NCBI GenBank assembly: GCA_963717125.1
Contig: CAVQVG010000018.1
Coordinates: 1-64,000 of the forward strand
Direction: 5' to 3'
From: RYN-230 sp963717125
GTDB taxonomy: Bacteria; Actinomycetota; Actinomycetes; Streptosporangiales; Streptosporangiaceae
DNA: 64,000 nucleotides
Both the position numbers and the translations under genes were made by a program. Shown piece by piece: positions 15,287 through 23,109 of the stretch; positions within the stretch are counted from its first letter, which is position 1; every line of letters begins with the position of its first letter. The notes below the pieces were generated by a model. That model ran no database searches. It was not told the DNA's origin and saw only the letters and a program-made list of their open reading frames with translations.

Positions 15287-18200
15287 ATGCCGGGTCCATT
15301 CACGCACATCTACGCTGCCCGCCGGGTAGCCGATCTACTGAGCCAGCAGAGCGCGTTCGCGGCACCTGGCGACGGCCCGCTGGCGCCGGGGCAGCCGCTG
15401 GCCAGCCCGTCCCAGGCGGCCTTCTACGCGCAGGTCATGCATACCTACCCCAAGCTGGCCTCCCTTGGGGCCATCGGCCCCGACATGTTCTTCTTCCTCG
15501 GCGATCTGCGGAGTGTCCCCGGCGATGAGTTCATGCTGCTGCTCAGGATGGGCTATCAGCTCGACACCTGGTCCTACGAGAACTGGGGGCCGCTGATCAA
15601 GCTCCTGACCAGTAACGGGTACGAGGAGGCCCACCCCTGGTCTGCGATCCTGGCGCTCATCCTGCAGATCGACGCGGCGTGGGAGGTATTCTCCTCGGCC
15701 TACCAGCAGGCCGTCGCTCCCGTGGTGGACGGCTTTGAGAACCTGGCCAATGCCCTAACCGGCGACCTGCTGCAGAGCCTGAGCACCGCGCTGCAGGAGT
15801 TCCTCAACACCATCGAGGGCCTGATCGCATCGATGGCGCTCGACAGTACCGATGTGCTCGGCTACTTCAAGCTGATCATGGAGTCCGGGGAGGACGAGAC
15901 CGCGTTCTACTGGTCCGACATGCTGCACTACCGGCGGACCAGCCAGATGGCGCAGGCCTTGCTGCGCCGGGCGGAGCAGATGATCACCCAGAACCAGGCC
16001 CAGGGTGAGCAGTTCCTCGCTTACGCACTCGGGTACGCCTGCCACCTCGGCGTGGACGTCGTGGGCCACGCGTTCGTCAACGAGCAGGCCGGCGGCCCAT
16101 ATCGCACCCACTGGCAGCGGCACCACCTGGTAGAGAACCACCTCGACGCCTGGGTCTACAGCCAGACCGTCGGGCCGACGCTGCCCTGGTACCTGGCCGG
16201 GAACGTCGAGGGAAAAAACGGCAGCCCGTGGAACTTCGGCAACGTCTCGGGATGCCCGTTCTTCACCGGCAATTTCACTGGCACCGGCAAGCAAGAGGTC
16301 ATGTTCTATTACCCGGGCGACGGCAACTGGTGGCTGGGCACCTTCAGCGGCACCTCGCTGAGCTGGACTCTGGCCGGGAACACCAGCGGCTTCGGCAACA
16401 TCTCGGGCAACCCGTTTTTCACCGGGGACTTCACCGGCAGCGGCAAGACCGAGATGCTGTTCTATTCCCCGGGCGATAGCCACTGGTGGCTGGGCACCTT
16501 CAGCGGCACCTCGCTGAGCTGGACCCTCGCCGACAACAGCAGCGGCTTCGGCAACATCGCCAGCGACCGGTTCTTCACCGGCAACTTCACCGGCACCGGG
16601 CACACCCAGGTGCTGTTCTACTCCCCGGGCGACAGCAACTGGTGGCTGGGCACCTTCTCCGGCACCTCGCTGAGCTGGACTCTGGCCGGGAACAGCAGCG
16701 GCTTCGGCAACATCGCCAGCGACCGGTTCTTCACGGCCAACTTCCAGGGCACCGGCCGGAGCGACCTGCTGTTCTATTCCCCGGGCGATAGCCACTGGTG
16801 GCTGGGCACCTTCAGCGGCGTCACGCTGAGCTGGACCCTCGCCGACAACAGCAGCGGCTTCGGCAACGTCTCCAGCTACCCGTTCTTTCTCGGCCAGTTC
16901 TCCGGCACCGGGCAAACGCAGATTATGTTCTATTCCCCCGCCTCGACCGACGGAAGCTGGTGGCTAGGCACCTTCTCCGGCACCTCGCTGAACTGGACCT
17001 GGGTCGGCAACACCCGGGGCAACAACAACAGCCCGCTGGATTTCGGTGACACTACCCACGGCCGTTTCCTGACCGGGCGGTGGGCAGGCCAGACGACCGA
17101 AGGGATGTTGTGGGCCTCACCGGGCGGCAACTGGATGATCGGCTTCCTGTCCGGGACTCAGCTGGAATGGACACTGGCCAACAACACCAGCGGCTTCGGC
17201 AACGTGGCGCCTGACCCGTTCTTCGTCGGCGACTTCACCGGATCCGGGCAGGACGAGGTGGTCTTCTACTCGCCGGCTGACGGCAACTGGTGGCTGGCGA
17301 TCCTCAAGCCGAGCCGGCTGCCGCAAGACAGCTTCTGCGCGGCGATCCCCGGGTATCAGTCGCTGTGCCAGTCGGCCCTGTATTTCGCGCTGGCCTTCAA
17401 CAAGGGCAACAACGGCGACCCGCAGGGCGACGCGCGCGGGGTGCTGCCGGATAGCACCCCTCCGAACGGATACAGCTCAGCCGCCCAGCTACAGCGGCAG
17501 AACGCGCTCGACACCGACGGTGAGCTCCCGGACTGGCTGGCGCAGGGCATCGTCTCCGCCATGATCGAGACCTATGCGGACACCAGCCACCCGCTGATAC
17601 TCCAGGGCGGGGCATTCCAGCCCCAGATGAACGTCGCGCTGCAGAACGCCCAGTTGCCCCCCGACCCGCCGCTGCCCTTCGCGGTGCCGCCGGGATTCCC
17701 GCTGCCGTGGGAGGTCAAGACCGCCTACAAGCTCATGCTGTCCTTCTTCAAGCGTGCCTATGTGGACAGCTTCGACATGCCGGTACCGCCGCCGCCCAGC
17801 GGGGCGGTCCCGCAGTGGCCCGACTTCGGCAACGCCACCGGCATCGACACCAGCTCGCTCGGCAACTTCTTCTCCTCGATCGCCGATGACGTCGGCAACT
17901 TCATCGGCGACGTGCTCAATTCGGTCGCGAACCTGATCGCCATGCTCACCGACACGGTCACGCTGGAGCTGCGGGAGCAGCTGTACAACAACCTGACCCT
18001 GCCGGCCTGGCACGCGGCGAGGAAGTTCCGGCAGGCGCTCGTGGAGACGGGATTCCTGATCCCGGAAAGCTACGAGGTCGACCAGGTGGGACGGCTGCTG
18101 CACCCCAACGAGATCGACATGAGCCTGATCACGCTGGGCGCCTCGATGGGGCAGCCAGCATTGCCGGACCCCGGCTACCCATGGCAGAGCGTTCCCAACG

Positions 18201-19753
18201 AGTTCCAGCGGCCGTGGGCGTACCCGAACACGATGGTGACCGGCGGCGCCAACACCACGGAGAACGCGCCGACGCGGGCCGGCCCGTTCGCGGCAGGCGC
18301 GCTCCCGGACGCGCTTCTGCTGCACAACGCGAACGCCAGCAACGGGGTGCGGCTGAGCTACGAGTCGGCGACCTCCCCGGCCGATAGCGACGCCGTCACC
18401 GCCAGCGGCGCGTTTGCGTCCGCGAGCGCCGGGGGCGTGAGCCCGCTCGGGGACTGCGTCAGGTTCGCCGCTTACCTCATCGGCAGGCTGACCGCGGCCG
18501 GCCCGCCGCCGGCCGACTTCAACCTGGATGCCGACCGCGGCTTCGGCTACCTGTGCTGGGACTGGGTCCGCGACTCGACGCAGAAATGGACCGACAGCTA
18601 CAACTTCACGTTCCCTGAGCCTGCGGGATGGGTGCAGACCCCCCTGCAACGCAGCAGCCCGCTGCAACTGCACTATCTCAAGAGCCGCGCCGTCAGCAGC
18701 CGGAAAGACCCCTCCTCCCAGCACGTCGCCTACATCTCGGCCGACGGCCATCTCCGTGACTTCGCCTCGGCGTCCGGCACCGGTTCCTGGACGGCCACCG
18801 ATCTGACCGCTGCCGCCGGTGAGGTGCCCACCGCCTTCGGCAGCCTTACCTCGTGGGTCAACAAGGTCGACGAGCACGTGGTCTGCGTCGAACGCCAGCG
18901 GCCACCTGCACGAGTTCTTCTGTACCCTCGGCACCACGGCATGGGGCCACGGCGACATCACCGCGGTGTCCGGCGCCCCGCCGGCCCCGGCGCGCTGACC
19001 AGCTGGATCGACAGCGTCTACCAGCACGTCGTCTGCACCTCGGCGGACGGTCACATCCACGAGCTCTACTATGTCCTCGCAACCGGCCCGTGGCAGTCCG
19101 GTGACCTGACGGTCAGCGCGAACGCCCCGCCGGCGCTCCCCACCGCGCTGACCAGCTGGGTCAACAGCGTCTACCAGCACGTGATCTACCTGTCCGCGGA
19201 CGGCCACGTCCACGAGCTCTACTTCAAGCTGGGCACGGGCCCCTGGCTGGTGAATGACCTGACCGCGATCACCGGCGCCCCGCAGGCGGTTCCGGGCGCA
19301 CTGACCAGCTGGCTGGACAGCGCCTTCCAGCACGTCGCATACCTGTCCGCCGACGGTCACGTCCGCGAGCTGCGCTACAACCTGAGCGCGGGCTCGTGGA
19401 CCGTCACCGACATCTCGGCGATCGCGGTGGCGCCGCCCGCTGCGTTCGCGGTGCTGACCTCCTGGATGGACACCGCCGTACAGCACCTGGCCTACGTCTC
19501 CGCAGGTGGCGATGTGCAGGAACTCTACAGCCAGCTCGGTACCGAAGCCTGGACCAACAATGACCTTACCCGCGCCGCGGGCGCCCCGGCGGCCGCGGGC
19601 TCGGCGTGCGGGCTGACGAGCTGGGTGGACCCGGCCTACGAGCATCTCGCCTACCTCTCGGCCGACCGCCACGTCCACGAGCTGCACTTCGCGCTGGCGA
19701 CCGGGCCCTGGCAGACCAGTGATCTCACCGCGGTCACCGGCAGCGCGCCGTGA
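15287..19753 (+). CDS. Zinc-dependent phospholipase C-like protein with two propellers
   Basis: A 1488-residue protein. Residues 1-300 match the zinc-dependent phospholipase C/S1-P1-like fold: it starts MPGPFTHIYAARRVADLL and has GAIGPDMFFFLGD, ACHLGVDVVGHAFVN and RHHLVENHLDAWVY, giving the expected His/Asp/Glu zinc ligands. Residues about 305-675 contain seven 50-residue repeats (FFTGNFTG.G..EVMFYSPGD.NWWLGTFSG), a seven-bladed propeller. Residues 675-1135 continue with helical, possibly membrane-active segments that may complete the enzyme. Residues about 1140-1488 form a second block of seven repeats (ALTSWVNSVYQHVIYLSADG, then HVHELYF and DLTA). No signal peptide is seen. AGGGGGAAGC precedes the ATG. 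In the second repeat of the last block the frame shifts and returns over about 100 bases. Predicted role: surface or secreted lipase with glycan-binding propellers. Confidence 0.82.
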   Translation: MPGPFTHIYAARRVADLLSQQSAFAAPGDGPLAPGQPLASPSQAAFYAQVMHTYPKLASLGAIGPDMFFFLGDLRSVPGDEFMLLLRMGYQLDTWSYENWGPLIKLLTSNGYEEAHPWSAILALILQIDAAWEVFSSAYQQAVAPVVDGFENLANALTGDLLQSLSTALQEFLNTIEGLIASMALDSTDVLGYFKLIMESGEDETAFYWSDMLHYRRTSQMAQALLRRAEQMITQNQAQGEQFLAYALGYACHLGVDVVGHAFVNEQAGGPYRTHWQRHHLVENHLDAWVYSQTVGPTLPWYLAGNVEGKNGSPWNFGNVSGCPFFTGNFTGTGKQEVMFYYPGDGNWWLGTFSGTSLSWTLAGNTSGFGNISGNPFFTGDFTGSGKTEMLFYSPGDSHWWLGTFSGTSLSWTLADNSSGFGNIASDRFFTGNFTGTGHTQVLFYSPGDSNWWLGTFSGTSLSWTLAGNSSGFGNIASDRFFTANFQGTGRSDLLFYSPGDSHWWLGTFSGVTLSWTLADNSSGFGNVSSYPFFLGQFSGTGQTQIMFYSPASTDGSWWLGTFSGTSLNWTWVGNTRGNNNSPLDFGDTTHGRFLTGRWAGQTTEGMLWASPGGNWMIGFLSGTQLEWTLANNTSGFGNVAPDPFFVGDFTGSGQDEVVFYSPADGNWWLAILKPSRLPQDSFCAAIPGYQSLCQSALYFALAFNKGNNGDPQGDARGVLPDSTPPNGYSSAAQLQRQNALDTDGELPDWLAQGIVSAMIETYADTSHPLILQGGAFQPQMNVALQNAQLPPDPPLPFAVPPGFPLPWEVKTAYKLMLSFFKRAYVDSFDMPVPPPPSGAVPQWPDFGNATGIDTSSLGNFFSSIADDVGNFIGDVLNSVANLIAMLTDTVTLELREQLYNNLTLPAWHAARKFRQALVETGFLIPESYEVDQVGRLLHPNEIDMSLITLGASMGQPALPDPGYPWQSVPNEFQRPWAYPNTMVTGGANTTENAPTRAGPFAAGALPDALLLHNANASNGVRLSYESATSPADSDAVTASGAFASASAGGVSPLGDCVRFAAYLIGRLTAAGPPPADFNLDADRGFGYLCWDWVRDSTQKWTDSYNFTFPEPAGWVQTPLQRSSPLQLHYLKSRAVSSRKDPSSQHVAYISADGHLRDFASASGTGSWTATDLTAAAGEVPTAFGSLTSWVNKVDEHVVCVERQRPPARVLLYPRHHGMGPRRHHRGVRRPAGPGALTSWIDSVYQHVVCTSADGHIHELYYVLATGPWQSGDLTVSANAPPALPTALTSWVNSVYQHVIYLSADGHVHELYFKLGTGPWLVNDLTAITGAPQAVPGALTSWLDSAFQHVAYLSADGHVRELRYNLSAGSWTVTDISAIAVAPPAAFAVLTSWMDTAVQHLAYVSAGGDVQELYSQLGTEAWTNNDLTRAAGAPAAAGSACGLTSWVDPAYEHLAYLSADRHVHELHFALATGPWQTSDLTAVTGSAP

Positions 19754-19805
19754 CCCCGCCGCCGCCCGGCTGTAACTCATTAGCGTCATGACGGGAGAGC
19801 AGGAA

Positions 19806-20654
19806 ATGACCCCAGAGCAAGATCCGCAAACGACAGCGGCCGCCATCGAAGCCGACCCCGTGGTGGGCCCGCTGCTGAACGCGCTGACCAGCGACCCCGG
19901 GTTCCAGACCGGCTGGCAGAGCCTCGACGTGCCCGCGTTCGCTCAGCAGCTTCAGACCGCTAGCGGCCACCTGCAGCAGTACGTGTCCTACCACTTGCGG
20001 GAGTCACGGCTGTGGACCATCAAGATCGGCACGGGGTCGCTGTCGCCCAGCCTCGAAGATGGCCTGAAGCAGGCCACGGCGCCGGCCCGCGACCACATCA
20101 CCAGCGGGTTCGCCGCCCTCGACGCGTGCCTGACCCAGGTGGAACAGCCGCAGTTCAAGCCGCTCGTGAACTCGCATATCGCAGCGCTGGCCAAGCGGTG
20201 CACGTTCGACACCAGCACCATCTTCGGCCGGACCGCGTCCGGATACTTCCGGCAGCTGGGCTTCTCCTCCGACCAGGTCGCGGAGTTCCAGCGCCAGTAC
20301 GCGCCGATCGGCTGTGACTTCATCGGCGTTCTCGGCCGGGGTGACGTGTCGAATCTGCGGCCGGTGTACCAGCAGGGCCTCAACGCCCAGGTACAGATCA
20401 TGAACCACACCGAGCAGAACGGCCTCGACTACATTCGAGGCGCGGGAGGGCCGCCGGCCTGGGCCGTGACCGCTTCCGCCATCCTCGCCCTGTTCGGCAT
20501 CGCCATCTCCGCGTGGGCGCTGCTTGCGGTCATCGCCGCGGTCGCCGTCACCCTGGGCCTGCTGTGCGGGGTCTTCTGGAACTCGCTGCCAGGATGGGCA
20601 CGCGCAGGCTGCTCCAGCCTCGCGAGCATCGGCCTGATCGCGATCGCCCTGTGA
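19806..20654 (+). CDS. Unknown protein with hydrophobic C-terminus
   Basis: A 282-residue protein. The first 215 residues are soluble and mainly helical; the last 65 contain two or three membrane spans (AWAVTASAILALFGIAISAW, ALLAVIAAVAVTLGLLCGVF, and a weaker final one ending SLASIGLIAIAL). No known domain recognised. It starts 52 bases after the phospholipase-like gene and ends 9 bases before the JAMM gene, so the three are probably one operon. GGGAGAG lies 6 bases before the chosen ATG; an ATG at 19788 is possible. It could be a membrane anchor, an effector that enters membranes, or an immunity-like partner of the lipase. Confidence 0.65.
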   Translation: MTPEQDPQTTAAAIEADPVVGPLLNALTSDPGFQTGWQSLDVPAFAQQLQTASGHLQQYVSYHLRESRLWTIKIGTGSLSPSLEDGLKQATAPARDHITSGFAALDACLTQVEQPQFKPLVNSHIAALAKRCTFDTSTIFGRTASGYFRQLGFSSDQVAEFQRQYAPIGCDFIGVLGRGDVSNLRPVYQQGLNAQVQIMNHTEQNGLDYIRGAGGPPAWAVTASAILALFGIAISAWALLAVIAAVAVTLGLLCGVFWNSLPGWARAGCSSLASIGLIAIAL

Positions 20655-20663
20655 GCCGCAGAC

Positions 20664-21332
20664 ATGCCCAGGAGGTTCGGCCTCACCGCACCCGAACTGC
20701 GCCAGCTTGACGAGGTGCGCATCGAGGCCGAGGTGCGCGCCGCGCTGCTGACCGCCGCGCGGCCCGCGACCGGCGAAGCCTGCGCCGCGCTGTACGGAAC
20801 GCCGGACGGCCCGCGGTTGACGGTCGGCGCTTGGCGCCTGCTACCAAACGCCGATCCCGGCGACTGCCTCACGATCTCGGTCTCCGACCTGCTGGAAGGC
20901 AGCAGCACGTCGCCGCCTGGCCGACTGGTCGGGCTCTTTCACAGCCATCCGCGCAGCCAGGCAGTACCCAGCGACCTCGACCGCCTCGCGATAGCCCGGC
21001 TGCCGTTCGTGTGGGCCATCGCGGGCCCCGGTGACTTGCCGGGGGCCGCGCTGCGCTTCTTCGCCTGGTCCGGCGCGGGCCTGCGGGAACTGCGCGAAAG
21101 CTCCGTGCGGACCCGGTTAGGGCCGGCCCGACTCACGGCCCCCACAGGTCGCGGGTTCATGTCCCGCCCCCGCTACCAAAGGGCTCAGCTGCGTGGGCCG
21201 ATAGTTTCGCGCCCGGTGACGGGGGCGCCTGAGCGGTCCGGCCACCGGGCGCTTGACTGCCGCGGAATCGGCTACTTCTTGAACGTCTTCGGTCTCGGGC
21301 CGGTGACCTGGGTGCGGCCCGCCCGGGTGTAG
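20664..21332 (+). CDS. JAMM/MPN-type metalloprotease with altered tail
   Basis: The motif HSHPRSQAVPSDLD near residue 94 matches the JAMM zinc site (HxHPx6SxxD), and TGEACAALYG near residue 36 supplies the upstream glutamate. Prokaryotic JAMM proteins cleave ubiquitin-like or sulfur-carrier proteins or process secreted peptides; no ubiquitin-like, E1 or E2 partner is seen nearby. The domain ends by about residue 155. The remaining 65 residues are translated from tRNA remnant copy 4 (21144-21178) and from the antisense of the neighbouring gene, so the native 3' end was probably replaced by recombination. Last gene of the operon with the phospholipase-like protein. Confidence 0.75.
   Translation: MPRRFGLTAPELRQLDEVRIEAEVRAALLTAARPATGEACAALYGTPDGPRLTVGAWRLLPNADPGDCLTISVSDLLEGSSTSPPGRLVGLFHSHPRSQAVPSDLDRLAIARLPFVWAIAGPGDLPGAALRFFAWSGAGLRELRESSVRTRLGPARLTAPTGRGFMSRPRYQRAQLRGPIVSRPVTGAPERSGHRALDCRGIGYFLNVFGLGPVTWVRPARV
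21144..21178 (+). repeat. Degenerate tRNA-fMet 3'-end remnant, copy 4
   Basis: The 35 bases resemble the T-arm and acceptor of copies 2 and 3 with about five differences: GGTCGCGGGTTCATGTCCCGC then CCCCGCTACCA (quoted in two parts in shorter form: GCGGG TTCATGT CCCGC). The T-stem still pairs and CCA is present, while the anticodon arm is gone. It lies inside the 3' end of the JAMM frame. Inference: an older attachment scar or the end of another tRNA. Confidence 0.55.
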
Positions 21333-22198
21333 CCCGCCGGGATTACCGGGCGGAGCTTCGCCAGGTTCGCGGCCGTGGGCGGGAGGTAGGTGTAATCGGT
21401 GACGTTCTGCTCTCCATTGGACATGCGCAGGTACTGCTGCATCGGGAGGTAGGTCGTGGCGTTCACCCACAGCCGCGCCGCTGTCACATGGGGCGGAGCT
21501 TCGCTGTTGGGCGGCACGCTGATCTCCAGCTCAAGGGCCTTCTGTCCGTGCAGTTCGGTCGGCCCGACCACCTTGAACTGGCCGTTAGCGATCTCGGCTC
21601 GGACACCGGCCGCGTCGAGGGTAAACCCGAGGACGAACTTCGAATGCCACTCACCCCAGAGGTGCCTGAAGTGATTTATATCCATGACCGTCCCGGAAAG
21701 CTGCAGCCCGCCCTGGTCGAGATTGGAGGTGTAGCTGTTGGGGCCATCGTTCCCGGAGGGCATTGTGAAGGAGTACTCCCCGTCCTTGAACACCGTCCCA
21801 CCCGACCCGAGGCCGAGGTTACGGACATGCACCTTCTGGCCAGGTTGGGGATATGCCGGTGACTGCCACGTCCCCCCACCCGGCGCCGGCCCGCCATGCG
21901 CGTACAGGATGTCTCCGCTGGTGGTATCGATCGCGGCGAGCAGGCGGGTTCGCAGCGCGGGCGCCGCCAGGGGCGTGGCCTTGGTGGCAGGTCCGTGGGC
22001 AACCGCCGCGATCACCGCGACAAGACCCACGACGAGGGCCACGCCGGTCGTGATGCCTGCGGCTAGCCGCCGGTTCCCCTGGCGGGGGTGGTAATTGCGC
22101 TGAAGCAGCCGCTGGCGGACCTGGTCCGGATTCTCGAAATCGGCGGCAGCCCTGGCGAGGGTACTGCGCAGCTGACTCTCAAGTTCGTCGGTGGGCAT
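21272..22198 (-). CDS. Membrane-anchored partner of SigE-type sigma factor (CU044_5270-like)
   Basis: A 308-residue protein: 45 cytoplasmic residues beginning MPTDELESQLRSTLARA, a basic patch, one membrane span (ITTGVALVVGLVAVIAAVA, about 58-78), then a large extracytoplasmic domain with DTTSGDILYAHGG and repeated beta strands ending near a TYLPMQQYL motif. This layout is typical of CU044_5270-type proteins that sit beside SigE-family sigma factors and may act as anti-sigma or signal-sensing partners. It starts 13 bases after the sigma gene, so they form an operon. The last 60 bases overlap the artificial tail of the JAMM frame on the other strand. Confidence 0.75.
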   Translation of the reverse strand: MPTDELESQLRSTLARAAADFENPDQVRQRLLQRNYHPRQGNRRLAAGITTGVALVVGLVAVIAAVAHGPATKATPLAAPALRTRLLAAIDTTSGDILYAHGGPAPGGGTWQSPAYPQPGQKVHVRNLGLGSGGTVFKDGEYSFTMPSGNDGPNSYTSNLDQGGLQLSGTVMDINHFRHLWGEWHSKFVLGFTLDAAGVRAEIANGQFKVVGPTELHGQKALELEISVPPNSEAPPHVTAARLWVNATTYLPMQQYLRMSNGEQNVTDYTYLPPTAANLAKLRPVIPAGYTRAGRTQVTGPRPKTFKK

Positions 22199-22211
22199 CA
22201 GGTAGTTCCTT

Positions 22212-22766
22212 TCATGATGGCCGGGCGGTGGATCCGGTGGAAGGCAGCCCGCTACGAGTAAGCGCCTGAGCCAGTCGGGCTGCTGCGCGGGATGAGGTAC
22301 TGGTGACCGTCGCGGCCGAGCACCCGAGGACATCCGCGACCTCGGCGACGGGCAGGTCCTCCCAGTAGCGCAGCACCAGCACGGCACGCTGCCGCGCAGG
22401 CAGCTGAGCCAGCGCCCAGCGGAACTCCGCGAGGTCATCAACCTCCCGCAGCGCCCGCGTCGCGCTCTCGTCGGCGGCATCGATACCGGCGTCCTGCGGC
22501 CCCAGTTCCGCCTGTTGCCGGGACCGGCGACCAGCATCATCTAGCACGAGATTGATCAAGATACGGCGGGCGTAGGCGGCCGGATAATCCATCGACCGCA
22601 CTCGGTTCCACCGCCGGGCTACCCGCAAGAACGTCTCCTGGACCAGGTCCTCGGCGTCCCTGACGTCCCCAGTCATCAGGAAGCCGGTGCGCAATAGCGA
22701 GTCTGACGCCTCGGCGGCGAAGCCCTCGAACTGGCGCTTCGATGTCGCGTCGCTGACCCAGTCCAT
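22212..22766 (-). CDS. SigE-family ECF RNA polymerase sigma factor
   Basis: A 184-residue sigma-70 family protein. Region 2 is visible in LLRTGFLMTGDVRDAEDLVQ and ARRWNRVRSMDYPAAYARRI; region 4 in LPARQRAVLVLRYWEDLPVAEVADVLGCS, read in parts, followed by a helix ending in SRAAARLAQAL. It should direct a stress or envelope regulon together with the membrane protein encoded 13 bases downstream. GGAGG lies six bases before the ATG at 22766; a longer frame from 22916 lacks a better site. Confidence 0.86.
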   Translation of the reverse strand: MDWVSDATSKRQFEGFAAEASDSLLRTGFLMTGDVRDAEDLVQETFLRVARRWNRVRSMDYPAAYARRILINLVLDDAGRRSRQQAELGPQDAGIDAADESATRALREVDDLAEFRWALAQLPARQRAVLVLRYWEDLPVAEVADVLGCSAATVTSTSSRAAARLAQALTRSGLPSTGSTARPS

Positions 22767-23109
22767 GCGCACCTCCGCAAGCCCGACCTTCGCGCTCATC
22801 TGTATAAACCCGCCAGTCCGGCCCGAGACTGAGCGCAGTCCGGGGGTAATTTCCTTTATCGCTGAAGGCCCGCCGCTTAGGGTCACAGTCAACGCAGACC
22901 GAGTCCGCCTCTCCAACGCGGGTCCGGCCGTTGCCTGGCCCGACTGATTGAGGGGTCAGGAATACGCCGAAATCCGCCGGTCAAGGACTGTTGGCAGCAC
23001 TGCGCCGCAGCAGCGAGCTGCTGGTGGCGTCGGTACGGTACTTAAGACGGCAGTCGATACCTCGGGTCCGCCGGCCGACCGGGGATCCGGGGGCATGGCC
23101 ACGCCGGCT
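22767..23109. other. Promoter-bearing gap
   Basis: About 340 bases between the sigma gene start and the kinase stop. Nothing coding recognised; it should contain the sigma operon promoter, which I cannot place with confidence. Confidence 0.35.

Noticed and set aside
17489..19846. Very long minus-strand frame opposite the phospholipase gene
   Set aside because: It is the antisense of a repeat-rich coding region with codon bias on the plus strand, and its amino-acid composition (Arg, Gly, Val-rich) is typical of antisense frames in GC-rich DNA.
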